A stretch of 64,000 nt of DNA. Origin: Diphasiastrum complanatum (lineage: Eukaryota; Streptophyta; Lycopodiopsida; Lycopodiales; Lycopodiaceae). Position numbers and translations under genes: made by a program. Of this stretch, positions 29,728-38,901 are shown one piece after another. Each line of letters opens with the position of its first letter. Within the stretch, counting starts at the first letter, position 1. The notes beneath the pieces are model-generated. The model was not told the origin of the DNA. It worked only from the letters and a program-made list of their open reading frames with translations, and made no database searches. The DNA lies in assembly GCA_029204225.1 (NCBI GenBank), contig CM055110.1:36764035-36828034 (forward strand). The letters are read 5' to 3'.

Positions 29728-30246
29728 CTTGTGGTAGAGAGCCTTCCACGTACTATCATCATTAGCTGTCTTTCGCATCACAGAATTCGTCATGGACATA
29801 CAGCATAGACTCTTGAAATCCAAATAACTCATTGCATGATGTGTGATCTCCGGCACCAGCTGCTCCATCATCGATGCATCGCTCGAGAGATTAAGCTCCT
29901 GCTTCTCAAGTTTCCTGTCCATAGCCGCCTTCACATGGGATACTGAAGTAGAGGGATACAACGTTTGTAGTGCCAATGTGCCACCAGCAGCAGAGGAGTA
30001 AGTACCACTAGAAGACTTCATGCACATCGGATCAGCTCTACGATTCTTACTTCCAAGCTTCTTAAATCCCGCCCTACTACACAGCACCAATCCTCGACTA
30101 TTCACAAAACTCCCGGCCCAAAATGCGCACACTGAACACACAACAAATCCGACTAAAGTCAGAATATGCCAACTCCAATCATCGGCTGATCGGAAGTTCT
30201 TGACACCACAAGTATCAGCTGCCACCGCAGCGGCTTCAATCCACAT
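29728..30246 (-). CDS. SKIP8: SKIP8 exon 1: membrane segment and F-box
   Basis: F-box protein SKIP8, expected to bind the SKP1-like (ASK) adaptor of SCF ubiquitin ligases (family knowledge). The start is ATG at 30246-30244, with A at -3; the frame is open upstream to a TAG but has no earlier ATG. The 173 codons contain a hydrophobic stretch at about residues 26-48 (Trp-His-Ile-Leu-Thr-Leu-Val-Gly-Phe-Val-Val), a low-complexity linker (70-125), and an F-box at about 127-172 (Met-Glu-Gln-Leu-Val-Pro-Glu-Ile ... Tyr-Leu-Asp-Phe-Lys-Ser-Leu-Cys ... Trp-Lys-Ala-Leu-Tyr-His-Lys). The exon ends on a full codon at donor AAG|GTGCTC. Joined to exons 2 and 3 it gives 323 residues with a C-terminal SnoaL/NTF2-like domain of unknown ligand. 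Intact by eye. Confidence 0.88.
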
Positions 30247-30333
30247 TCTCACAAAACCGTTGGGAGCTGCGTCAATGCTGTTCTGGCGATCCTAGAGCTA
30301 TGAACAAGCATCTCTCTCTCCGAGTCCAGACTC

Positions 30334-30342
<9 letters not shown>

Positions 30343-30373
<31 letters not shown>
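30343..30373. repeat. (CT)n tract in SKIP8 5' UTR or promoter
   Basis: About 15 CT units roughly 100 bp upstream of the SKIP8 ATG (GA repeat in the gene's sense). GA/CT tracts are common near plant transcription starts and can bind BPC/GAGA-type factors (general knowledge). A role here is inferred. Confidence 0.8.
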
Positions 30374-30377
<4 letters not shown>

Positions 30378-30390
30378 AGTGTGAGTGCTC

Positions 30391-30535
30391 GCCAAAAACC
30401 TATAATCCATGTTAAAAAGCTTTAAAAAAACGAAATTCACCTAACAAATTTTTTTGGGTAGGTTTTCAAAACCTACAAGTTTAATTACTTATATAGGTAA
30501 AAAGCCTATTCATATTTTTAACATAGGTTTTTGGC
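30391..30535. repeat. Imperfect inverted repeat upstream of SKIP8
   Basis: GCCAAAAACCTAT...ATGTTAAAAA (30391-30418, with a 5-nt bulge) pairs with TTTTTAACATAGGTTTTTGGC (30515-30535). MITE-like, immediately upstream of the CT tract. Confidence 0.7.
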
Positions 30536-30689
30536 TTTAAGAAAATTTTAAAAAAAGTTTTTAGCCTATCAATTTCAAGATTTATAGGTTTTTAATTTTA
30601 GTCTACCAGTGACCACCTTAGGAGTTAGGAGTTAGGACTTAGCACTGTCGAGCATTGAAATTTGAAGCAATGACTCCGAATGAGCATGG

Positions 30690-30935
30690 TCATGAGTCTC
30701 GAGTCGCGAGTCAATGGCCACTGGCGACTCACGAGTCCAAATTCCAACCCATGGCCAGTGGCGAGTCAGTCATGGCCCATGGCCCATGGACCGTAACTTG
30801 TGATTCGTGAATCATAATTTCGTGAATCTTGATTCAATGTTCATGAATACTGCAGCCTCCTTATGATTATATTAAATTTATGTATTAAAATTTAACTTTT
30901 AAGTTAGCAAATTGCAATGACTCATGAGTCATGAG
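30690..30935. repeat. GAGTC/GACTC-rich cluster
   Basis: At least eight GAGTC or GACTC pentamers in two groups (30690-30770 and 30918-30940), several in palindromic pairs (GACTCATGAGTC, CTCGAGTCGCGAGTC). Such clustered short motifs recall the subterminal transposase-binding repeats of hAT elements. It could mark the left end of the hAT element at 38902-41076 (inference). Confidence 0.4.
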
Positions 30936-31085
30936 CATTAAATAGCTCTCACCACTTCCAACGGCACTTGCCACTTGGCAATGGCCAATCAATACCCGCC
31001 CTGCCACTTGTCCCTCCCCGTTCGGATTTTCTCTACAGTCGTCTACTGAGTACTCTCCAGGCCTTCGCTCTCCAGGTTCGCGCGC

Positions 31086-31087
<2 letters not shown>

Positions 31088-31171
<84 letters not shown>
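31088..31171. repeat. (CT)n microsatellite
   Basis: About 42 CT units. The poly-(Leu-Ser) and poly-(Arg-Glu) frames across it are by-products. Confidence 0.95.
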
Positions 31172-31174
<3 letters not shown>

Positions 31175-32082
31175 CTGTCCGCGATTCTTCGCGATTCATC
31201 TCTCTCTCTAATCAGTCTCGAATCGGAACTTCTGTGGCTTGAAGTTCTGCGAGTTGTCTGTCTCTCGATCGAAGTCTGTGACCTCCTGTCCATCGCGAAT
31301 CATGAATCAGGAATCAGAAGATTCAGAACGATTCAGCTGAGCAGTATGCACGCTGTTGCAGGGCGCACACTCTTCCTCTCTCTCCATCGCGATTCGGAGT
31401 CTTAGAGAGCTCCAATGGCTAGCCTCCAATTGCCAGCCTCCCTCTCAAATCTTCTGACTCCTGACTCTTGAGTTTCTACTATTCTGACTCCTGAGTTTCT
31501 AGAATCTTCTATTTTCAAACTCTTGAATTTAGAAGTTTTAACTTTTGGTTTTCAGCTCTCATTTTTCAGCGAAATCTGGACTTTTGTTTTTCAGCTCTCA
31601 TTTTTCAGCGAATTCTGGCTGCGCTAGTAGTAAGTACCAGTGGACTCTGGAGCACTGCTTATGGAAATGCACTGTGCAGTCACTACAGTGTGGAATCGTG
31701 AATGCTTATTGCTAATTCAGTGCTGAAAGCTCTCTCATTGTCTCTCAATAGCAGAAGTTGTCAGTGACTAGTCATTACTTTACAAATTGCTACTAACTAA
31801 GGCTTGTGTTGGCTGCAGCTTGCGTGTGCACTGTGTGCTCCAGAGTCCAGTGACCTCCAGTCTCCCTATCAGTGCATTAGGATTCAAGATTCAGTAATGG
31901 GCATCAATAAATAAGACACCTTGCTTTCTTTGGAGGCTGAAATGACACTCTCTAAATTCTGAAATCAGAGTTTTTTCATGCACTATAAAGTATAGATTCC
32001 TGCAGTCTCTAAGCTTTTTCTCAGTCTTAAACATTTTACAAATTAGAATTTGGTGCAGGCAACAACCACTCAGGAAAGAATC
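31172..32082. other. Non-coding region upstream of gypsy E
   Basis: Rich in CGATTC/GAATC and GACTCCTGA motifs. A short tandem lies at about 31553-31617 (TTTTGTTTTTCAGCTCTCA-like unit twice). No coding domain was seen. It may be the hAT element's long leader. Confidence 0.45.
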
Positions 32083-32099
32083 AGCTCTCTCTCTCTCTC

Positions 32100-32994
32100 T
32101 GTTGTAAAGCTGACTCAGGTGCACCCAACGTGCCCTGTAAGACTCTAAGGGGTGACACTCCCTAAGGTCCCAGAGCAAGTTAGAACGTCAAGGACTGAGC
32201 CTCCGACCTGTGGTGAGCCAGTCAAGTAGTCACAAGTCATGAGCTAGCTCTGGAGCTCGAGTCATGGCCTAGTCAGGAAGCAAGTTGATTCTGCCACCGG
32301 AACGGCTCCCGGGACCCATGTCCGGGAGCCAGACTGATTTTGCCAGGCTTGCCAGGCTTAATCAGCAAAATAAAAACTAAGTCCCAAAAAGCGTGCTTTA
32401 CCAGAAAGCACTATGTTTCAGAACAGAGGGGGTGCGCCGAGTCCGGCAGACAGAAACTTGGGCAGCTCAAGCAGCGCCAGGAATCCAGTTGCCAGGTCTC
32501 AGCTCCCTCTACTAGCACGAGCCAGGCACAACGCCCAGCACGTGTTGGTGGCCCCGAGACCGGTCAGTCTATGTATGAATGTAACCTCTTCCAAATCTAA
32601 TAAAGTTGATCCTTGGGGATGATTACCATTTCGGTTTCGCCTCCGGGACTGGTCCAAGTGGAAGGACCCTTACTACAACCTTTTTGCGTCGCTGGCGCCT
32701 AAGGGTCCCTGTCATCGACATGGGGCTTGCCGCTATGCCAATTGGTCAGTTTGGTGACCACTATGCCTTGGGTTTCATGTGTGGCTTGTCTTTGCCTTTG
32801 GTTACCTTTTGGGGACGGATTCTGAGTTGGCTTTTGGGTTGGTTGGGATTCCAGTTTTCTTTAGCCTGAATGGTTAAGCTTGTCACGTTTCCAAGTTGGC
32901 TTTTATGTAAGTGCATGATGGATGAATGTTAGACTTAAGCGCGTGTTGGGGAAACCGCTCAAGTCCCAGCGCCCTTTGAGGCGCCGGCGTAACA
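32100..32994 (+). repeat. Gypsy E 5' LTR
   Basis: Starts TGTTGTAAAGC and ends GGCGTAACA (TG...CA). It is followed after two bases by the PBS. Frames inside it (for example 32606-32869) recur in the 3' LTR and are not genes. Confidence 0.95.
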
Positions 32995-32996
32995 TG

Positions 32997-33009
32997 TGGT
33001 ATCAGAGCC
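32997..33009 (+). promoter_or_regulatory. Gypsy E primer-binding site
   Basis: TGGTATCAGAGCC, complementary to initiator tRNA-Met, two bases after the 5' LTR. Confidence 0.95.
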
Positions 33010-33083
33010 GACTAGCCGGTCAGCTACGCAAGTCTCACAGGGATGGCCACGTTTTGGGATTTGTCAGGACAACCGTTGCGCAA

Positions 33084-33470
33084 GGTGCTGCCCACAGTGT
33101 AAGCACGGGTGCGTCCACGGTCGGGGTGGTCGGCAGAATGGGGGACTTGATGAGTCAAAGTGCTGCCCTCAAGGTGTAAGCACGGTCAGTTCTCGCGGTT
33201 CGGGCCTGGCGCTGTCTGCACGTAGGACGGATGAGGCAAAGTGCTGCCTAGGTAGGTGAAAGCACGGTCTGTACCTTGTGGGGTGCGGGGCGACATATTC
33301 GAACTGTACGGGTTAACCATTGATACAGAGATGCTGCTCGAATTCGGGTGTAAAGCACGGGTGGTTAGCTGCCGGTGCGGGATAGCTGCCGATCGTTTAG
33401 CTATAAGGGCTATCGACCAAAAAGTGGTGGGGCGTGACTGAGGCAATGTGCTGCTTAATGGTGAAAGCAC
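33084..33470 (+). repeat. Five stem-loop repeats in the gypsy E leader
   Basis: The motif (G/A)TGCTGC, 8-15 nt, then GTG(T/A)AAGCACGG occurs five times at 33085-33106, 33160-33183, 33241-33265, 33331-33358 and 33448-33470. In each, (G)TGCT can pair with AGCA(C). Spacing is about 75-115 bp, and some copies share preceding (T/G)GAGGCAA or TGAGTCAA. Three of the five begin CAA(A/T)GTGCTGC. It lies where packaging signals or gag would be expected. Confidence 0.75.
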
Positions 33471-33774
33471 GGATGGTTGGATGGATGTTTCCCCGTGGGC
33501 TAATTCTGTGATAGATTTGTGTGGGCGCGGCTAGGCAAAGATCCTACGTCCGGTCTCAAGGGGAATGTGACTTGAGAGGGATCCTCTGTTTAGCTTTGTT
33601 TGGTATGTTCGTTTGTGGTGTGCTTGCCTGGACCTGAATTATCCCTGACTACTTGTTTTGATCCAGGTGATCTGATCTAGTTGGGAGTTGTGAGAGGAGC
33701 TTACATTCATGAGTGGACGACGCACAAGTATGTAAAGGAACTTCCATGGGGCAACCCCCAAGATTGGTTCAAGA

Positions 33775-35600
33775 TTGTTATTCTTATCAGGAAAGATCGC
33801 GGGGAGGAAGTCAGATTTCATGATCGACTCCAGAGCTTCACATAACTATATCTCAAGGAGCGTAGTGGAACAATTCAGCTTGCCGACCAGGAATGTTACA
33901 TCTACTCTCAAGGTAGAAACAGCGAAGGGAGCACTAGATGCAGACAAAGCGACATTGAACATCCCGTGCAGATTGGAAGATGGAAGGCTAAACTTAGCTT
34001 TGTGATTTTAGAGATGGATGCCTTCGATGTGATTTTGGGCCTCCCTTGGTTAAATGAACACTGTATCGCAGTTTTGGGTAGGAGCTCAAACTTGGTCCTC
34101 TTGGATTATAAGGGACAAATCTGCGTGACAAAAGCCCTGCCCGGAGGAAATGCTAAGGATACCGATATTGAACAAAATCTGGTTGAAGCATTAGTGATGA
34201 AAAGAATGGCGAAAGGGAAAAGGTCAAAGTGCTTTCTTTGCATCTGTCGAGAAGTCCCAGAAGGGAAAAGCGTGCGACAAGAAAACTTGCCAAAAGAAGT
34301 GGCAGATCTGTTAGAAGAATTTAGCGATGTGTTCCCGGAGGAACTCCCAGCTAAGCTACCTCCTCGAAGACCAGTGGACCATAAAATTGAGTTGGTACCA
34401 GGAACAGAGCCAACTTCACGAGCACCCTACAGAATGTCACAAGAAGAGTTGGCGGAACTGAAACGACAACTTGGTGAATTGATAGACAAAGGTTTTATTA
34501 GACCTAGCGCTTCACCTTTTGGAGCCCCAGTGTTGTTCGTGGAAAAGGCGGACAAAACTCTTAGAATGTGTGTGGATTATCGCATGCTTAGCAAGAGTAC
34601 CATCAAGAACAAGTACCCCATGCCTAGAATTGATGACCTATTCGACCAACTCAAACATGCCAAATACTTTAGCCGAATAGATCTCAGATCTGGATATCAT
34701 CAAATTCGAATAGCTAAAGGTGATGAGCACAAAACGGCGTTTCGAACGCTGTACGGGAGTCACGAGTTCCTGGTGATGCCATTCGGTCTAACAAACGCAC
34801 CAGCCACTTTTTGCACCTTGATGAACAATATATTTCAAGACCGCCTGGATGAATTTGTCATTGTGTACATTGATGACATATTAGTATTTAGCCGGAACCT
34901 TAAAGATCACGTTCAACATTTAAGGACAGTTCTCCAACGACTGAGGAGGAACTACTTGTTCGCGAAAAGAGAGAAATGTGAGTTTGTGGTGGAGGAAGTT
35001 GACTTCCTTGGACATGTTATAGGCCACGGACAAATTCGAATGGATCCTAAGAAGATCAAGGCTATCTTGGATTGGCTAGCACCTAAAACTGTTCATGGCA
35101 TCAAATCCTTTGTGGGCTTATGTAACTTTTACAGGAGATTCATTGAGGCATTTAGCAAAATTGTGGCACCACTGTTGGAGCAGACCAAGACTCATCTGAA
35201 GATGACATGGACACCGGAATGTGAAGCAGCGTTCCAAGAACTAAAACGACGGATCACTCAAGAACCCATCCTTGTCTTACCGGACTTTAGCAAACCTTTT
35301 GAAATACATACAGATGCGTCGAACTTTGCTATTGGGGCCGTGCTGATGCAAGACAGAAAACCTGTTGCATATTTTTCAAAGAAATTGAGTGACGTAGAGC
35401 GATGATGGCCAACTCATGAAAAAGAAATGGTCGCAGTAGTCCAAGCAGTGGAGCATTGGAGACATTATGTGGCAGGAAAACCCTTTAAGGCGTTCACTGA
35501 TAATGTATCACTCAAGTACTTCTCATCCCAAGGTATGCTCACGCCAAAGCAAATGTGATGGCAAAACTTTCTCTCAAAATTCAATATAGACATTTTACAC
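33775..35600 (+). pseudogene. Gypsy E protease, RT and RNase H
   Basis: Protease at 33775-33965 has [10 protein letters not shown], with Arg replacing the Gly of the Asp-Ser-Gly active site. The frame shifts by one base near 33965. RT carries [10 protein letters not shown], [13 protein letters not shown], and the catalytic Tyr-Ile-Asp-Asp. RNase H begins [12 protein letters not shown] and is broken by TGA at 35403-35405 and about 35557, both where related elements have Arg. Confidence 0.93.
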
Positions 35601-35603
35601 ACG

Positions 35604-36770
35604 GTGGGAAAGGACAATGTGGTGGCAGACACACTAAGTAGACAAGAACACTTGATGGCAACAGTGACAACTCAGGTGACTGGCCTACTCCAAGAAATCA
35701 GGGAGAATTATGGTGTAGATGCGTTGGCGAAGGACTTAATGATCGAATTCCAGCTGGGAAAGCCTCATAAACATTTCACTTGGAAAGATCAAATGGTTGT
35801 TTATAAACAACGCAGAGTATATGTCCCAGACAACATCAACCTGAGGAAGAAAGTCTTGCGAGAACATCATGACGTATTAGCCGTCGGGCATCCAGGGGTG
35901 AATCGCATGTATGAACTTCTCAAAAGAGGCTTCTATTGGCCAAGTATGTGGGCAGACGTTGAATCCTATGTACAAACATGCCCGACATGTCAACAAGTGA
36001 AGGTAGAACCGCTAGCTCCGGCTGGACTACTCCAACCATTACCGGTACCAGCATACCCATGGGATTCGGTGAGCATGGATTTTATTGTTCAACTACCACG
36101 GTGCCAAGGATTCGACTCAATTTATGTGGTGGTTGACTGGTTTTCAAAGCAAGTTCATCTAGTACCAACTAAAAGTTCAGTGACAGCTGAAGAAGTGGCA
36201 AGGTTATTTTTCAAATGTGTTTTCAAATACCACGGCCTGCCTAGAACGATTATTTCTGACCGATACACCAAGTTCGTCGGAAAGTTTTGGACTTGTCAAT
36301 TTCGCCTCGTGGGAACCGGATTGAATTTCAGTACTGCATATCATCCTCAGACAGATGGGCAAACGGAGCGAGTCAATCGACAGATTGAACAATATTTACG
36401 AAATTATGTCGCTTGGGACCAATCCGATTGGGTCAACTACTTGGATATTCTTGAGTTTGCACATAACAACCAAGTGAACAGATCTACTGGAAGGGCACCC
36501 TTCGAGATAAGCAATGGTCGGCTACCGATTGTTCCAAGCTCTTTTCTTACAGGCGTGCAGGAAACACCAGTACCCACTGTAGAGGAATTCATCAATGAGT
36601 GGCACACAAAGCTGACAGAGGTGAAGGCATTTTTAGAGCAGTCACAAAGGAGTATGACAGCTGACGTAAACCCACATCGACGAGAACTGGAATTTGAGGA
36701 AGGTGATCAAGTATGGCTGAACACAAAGAACATTGCGTTACCAAAAGGTTTTTCTCATAAGTTTGCTTGA
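35604..36770 (+). pseudogene. Gypsy E integrase
   Basis: Zinc-binding HHCC domain (His-Pro-Gly-Val-Asn ... Cys-Pro-Thr-Cys-Gln-Gln) and the catalytic triad Asp (Ser-Met-Asp-Phe-Ile), Asp (Ile-Ser-Asp-Arg-Tyr) and Glu (Gln-Thr-Glu-Arg-Val-Asn-Arg-Gln). It ends at TGA 36768-36770, inside the conserved Lys-Phe-x-x-Pro-Tyr segment of the C-terminal domain, and the frame continues beyond. Before the integrase lies the RNase H tail (Lys-Asp-Asn-Val-Val-Ala-Asp-Thr-Leu-Ser-Arg). Confidence 0.93.
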
Positions 36771-37208
36771 CCTTATGCGGGACCATATTATGTCACCAAG
36801 AAGATCAACCCAGTGGCTTATCGATTAGCGCTGCCATCCAGCTTGGATATACACAATGTGTTTCATATCTCATTACTCAAACGGTACAAACCAGATGAGC
36901 GATTTGATCGGCAACACGAACTCTGTCACCCACCAACGACACTTGATGATACGAAGAGGCAGCTTGTACCAGAACAAATATTGACACATAGAAAGCGAAC
37001 TGGCGTTCAACGTGAATATCTAGTGAAGTGGCTACGGGCTCCACTTATTAAGGCTTCTTGGGAGTACGAAGACAAACTTAAGGAGGGAGCCCCTGAAGTA
37101 CTAGCAGATTACTGCAGAAGAACCAACGCAATAGCCGTTTTCCCAGATCGGCACACAAAGCACTACCTGGCGGCATGCCTCTTACATAAACATTCATGGC
37201 CATTTTGA
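36771..37208 (+). pseudogene. Gypsy E integrase C-terminus and chromodomain
   Basis: Continues the integrase frame after the stop: Val-Ala-like Met-Ala-Tyr-Arg-Leu-Ala-Leu-Pro, Val-Phe-His-Ile-Ser-Leu-Leu-Lys, then a chromodomain (Pro-Glu-Gln-Ile-Leu-Thr-His-Arg-Lys-Arg ... Tyr-Leu-Val-Lys-Trp-Leu ... Ser-Trp-Glu-Tyr). Chromodomains can steer integration to marked chromatin (family knowledge). It ends with TGA at 37206-37208. Confidence 0.88.
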
Positions 37209-37430
37209 AGTTCAAGGAACTTCCCGGTATTTTTCTTAAGTTTGCCAATAAATCACTTGCAGCTTTACACAAGTTTTACGTAAGTGAACTTTATCTACAC
37301 TTTTCCTGTGCTACTGCCAATGTATTTTGTGATTCAAAGTTGCTAAGGCCGGTGAATTAAGCGCATGCCATACGTCCTAGGTCTAGTTTGGCCCTGATGA
37401 GGACATCAGCTTTTTCAAACGAGGGGAGGA

Positions 37431-38346
37431 TGTTGTAAAGCTGACTCAGGTGCACCCAACGTGCCCTGTAAGACTCTAAGGGGTGACACTCCCTAAGGTC
37501 CCAGAGCAAGTTAGAACGTCAAGGACTGAGCCTCCGACCTGTGGTGAGCCAGTCAAGTAGTCACAAGTCATGAGCTAGCTCTGGAGCTCGAGTCATGGCC
37601 TAGTCAGGAAGCAAGTTGATTCTGCCACCAGAACGGCTCCCGGGACCCATGTCCGGAAGCCAGACTGATTCTGCCAGGCTTGCCAGGCTTAATCAGCAAA
37701 ATAAAAACTAAGTCCCAAAAAGCGTGCTTTACCAGAAAGCACTATGTTTCATAACAGAGGGGGTGTGCCGAATCACAGCAGAACTATAGGGGGAGTCCGA
37801 CAGACAGAAACTTGGGCAGCTCAACCAGCGCCAGGAATCCAGTCGCCAGGTCTCAGCTCCCTCTACCAGCACGAGCCAAGCACAACGCCCAGCACGTGTT
37901 GGTGGCCCCGAGACCGGTCAGTCTATGTATGAATGTAACCTCTTCCAAATCTAATAAAGTTGATCCTTGGGGATGATTACCATTTTGGTTTCGCCTCCGG
38001 GACTGGTCCAAGTGGAAGGACCCTTACTACAACCTTTTTGCGTCGCTGGCGCCTAAGGGTCCCTGTCATCGACATGGGGCTTGCCGCTATGCCAATTGGT
38101 CAGTTTGGCGACCACTATGCCTTGGGTTTCATGTGTGGCTTGTCTTTGCCTTTGGTTACCTTTTGGGGACGGATTCTGAGTTGGCTTTCGGGTTGGTTGG
38201 GATTCCAGTTTTCTTTAGCCTGAATGGTTAAGCTTGTCACGTTTCTGAGTTGGCTTTTACGTAAGTGCATGATGGATGAATGTTAGACTTAAGCGCGTGT
38301 TGGGGAAACCGCTCAAGTCCCAGCGCCCTTTGAGGCGCCGGCGTAA

Positions 38347-38348
<2 letters not shown>
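37431..38348 (+). repeat. Gypsy E 3' LTR
   Basis: 918 bp, TGTTGTAAAGC...GGCGTAACA. It has 23 bp more than the 5' LTR near 37765-37790 (CACAGCAGAACTATAGGGGG). Preceded by the polypurine tract GAGGGGAGGA and followed by CTCTC. Confidence 0.95.
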
Positions 38349-38429
<81 letters not shown>

Positions 38430-38434
<5 letters not shown>

Positions 38435-38901
38435 TTGGTGCTCTTTGAGCTCTCTGGACAGTGGAGTCTAAATCATGTTTGGTGTTGTGTGGTTATGAAG
38501 CAGTCACTCTTGTTGTTGTGTGGTTATGAAGCAATGCAAGCATTCAGCAGATGCTGTAACTTGTAAGTCATCTTCAGTTGTAAGGAAAATTAGTGATATC
38601 TATGAAAATTTATGTCTAATGACTAATATGATTTGTGCTGGTTTTAGGAGCTTTTACCATGTAATCTGTTTTTCATGCACTGATTAATTGTGCTAGTTTT
38701 GCTCAAGATATTACCCTTACATTGTTGAAGTTTCTCACTACTTAGTTTTCTTGTTATGCTACAATTTTATTTATTTCAAATCGAAGTTCATTAACTGTAG
38801 TTTCATTCTATAGTCTACTTATCTGTTTTTAGTCAAAAATCTTCAGTTTTAAAGTATATCCCTTTAGGTCTATAATTTTTTGTTTTATCACTTCATAGAT
38901 C
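38430..38901. other. Leader upstream of the hAT transposase frame
   Basis: Contains a short direct repeat (TTGTTGTGTGGTTATGAAGCA, 38480-38535 region, twice) and T-rich sequence ending in a TTTTATCACTTCATAG that could act as a 3' splice site just before the ATG at 38902. An intron in the transposase 5' UTR is plausible. Confidence 0.5.

Larger units (their letters stand above)
32100..38348 (+). mobile_element. Gypsy E: near-complete Ty3/gypsy chromovirus-type element
   Basis: 6249 bp: 5' LTR 32100-32994 (895 bp), PBS 32997-33009, structured leader, protease-RT-RNase H-integrase-chromodomain (33775-37208), polypurine tract GAGGGGAGGA (37421-37430), 3' LTR 37431-38348 (918 bp). The target duplication is CTCTC within a CT array. 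The LTRs differ by roughly 15-20 substitutions by eye and a 23-bp indel, so it is fairly young. No gag frame was found. Coding is broken by one frameshift and three stops. Confidence 0.95.
32083..38429. repeat. (CT)n microsatellite split by gypsy E
   Basis: A CT tract at 32083-32099 and its continuation at 38349-38429 are separated only by the complete gypsy E element. Before insertion this was one CT array. Confidence 0.9.

Noticed and set aside
30968-31405. 145-codon plus-strand frame with poly-(Leu-Ser)
   Set aside because: Created by the CT microsatellite; the same artefact recurs at 38276, 43622 and 49484.
32606-32869. 87-codon frame conserved twice (also 37960-38223)
   Set aside because: Conserved only because it lies in both LTRs of gypsy E.
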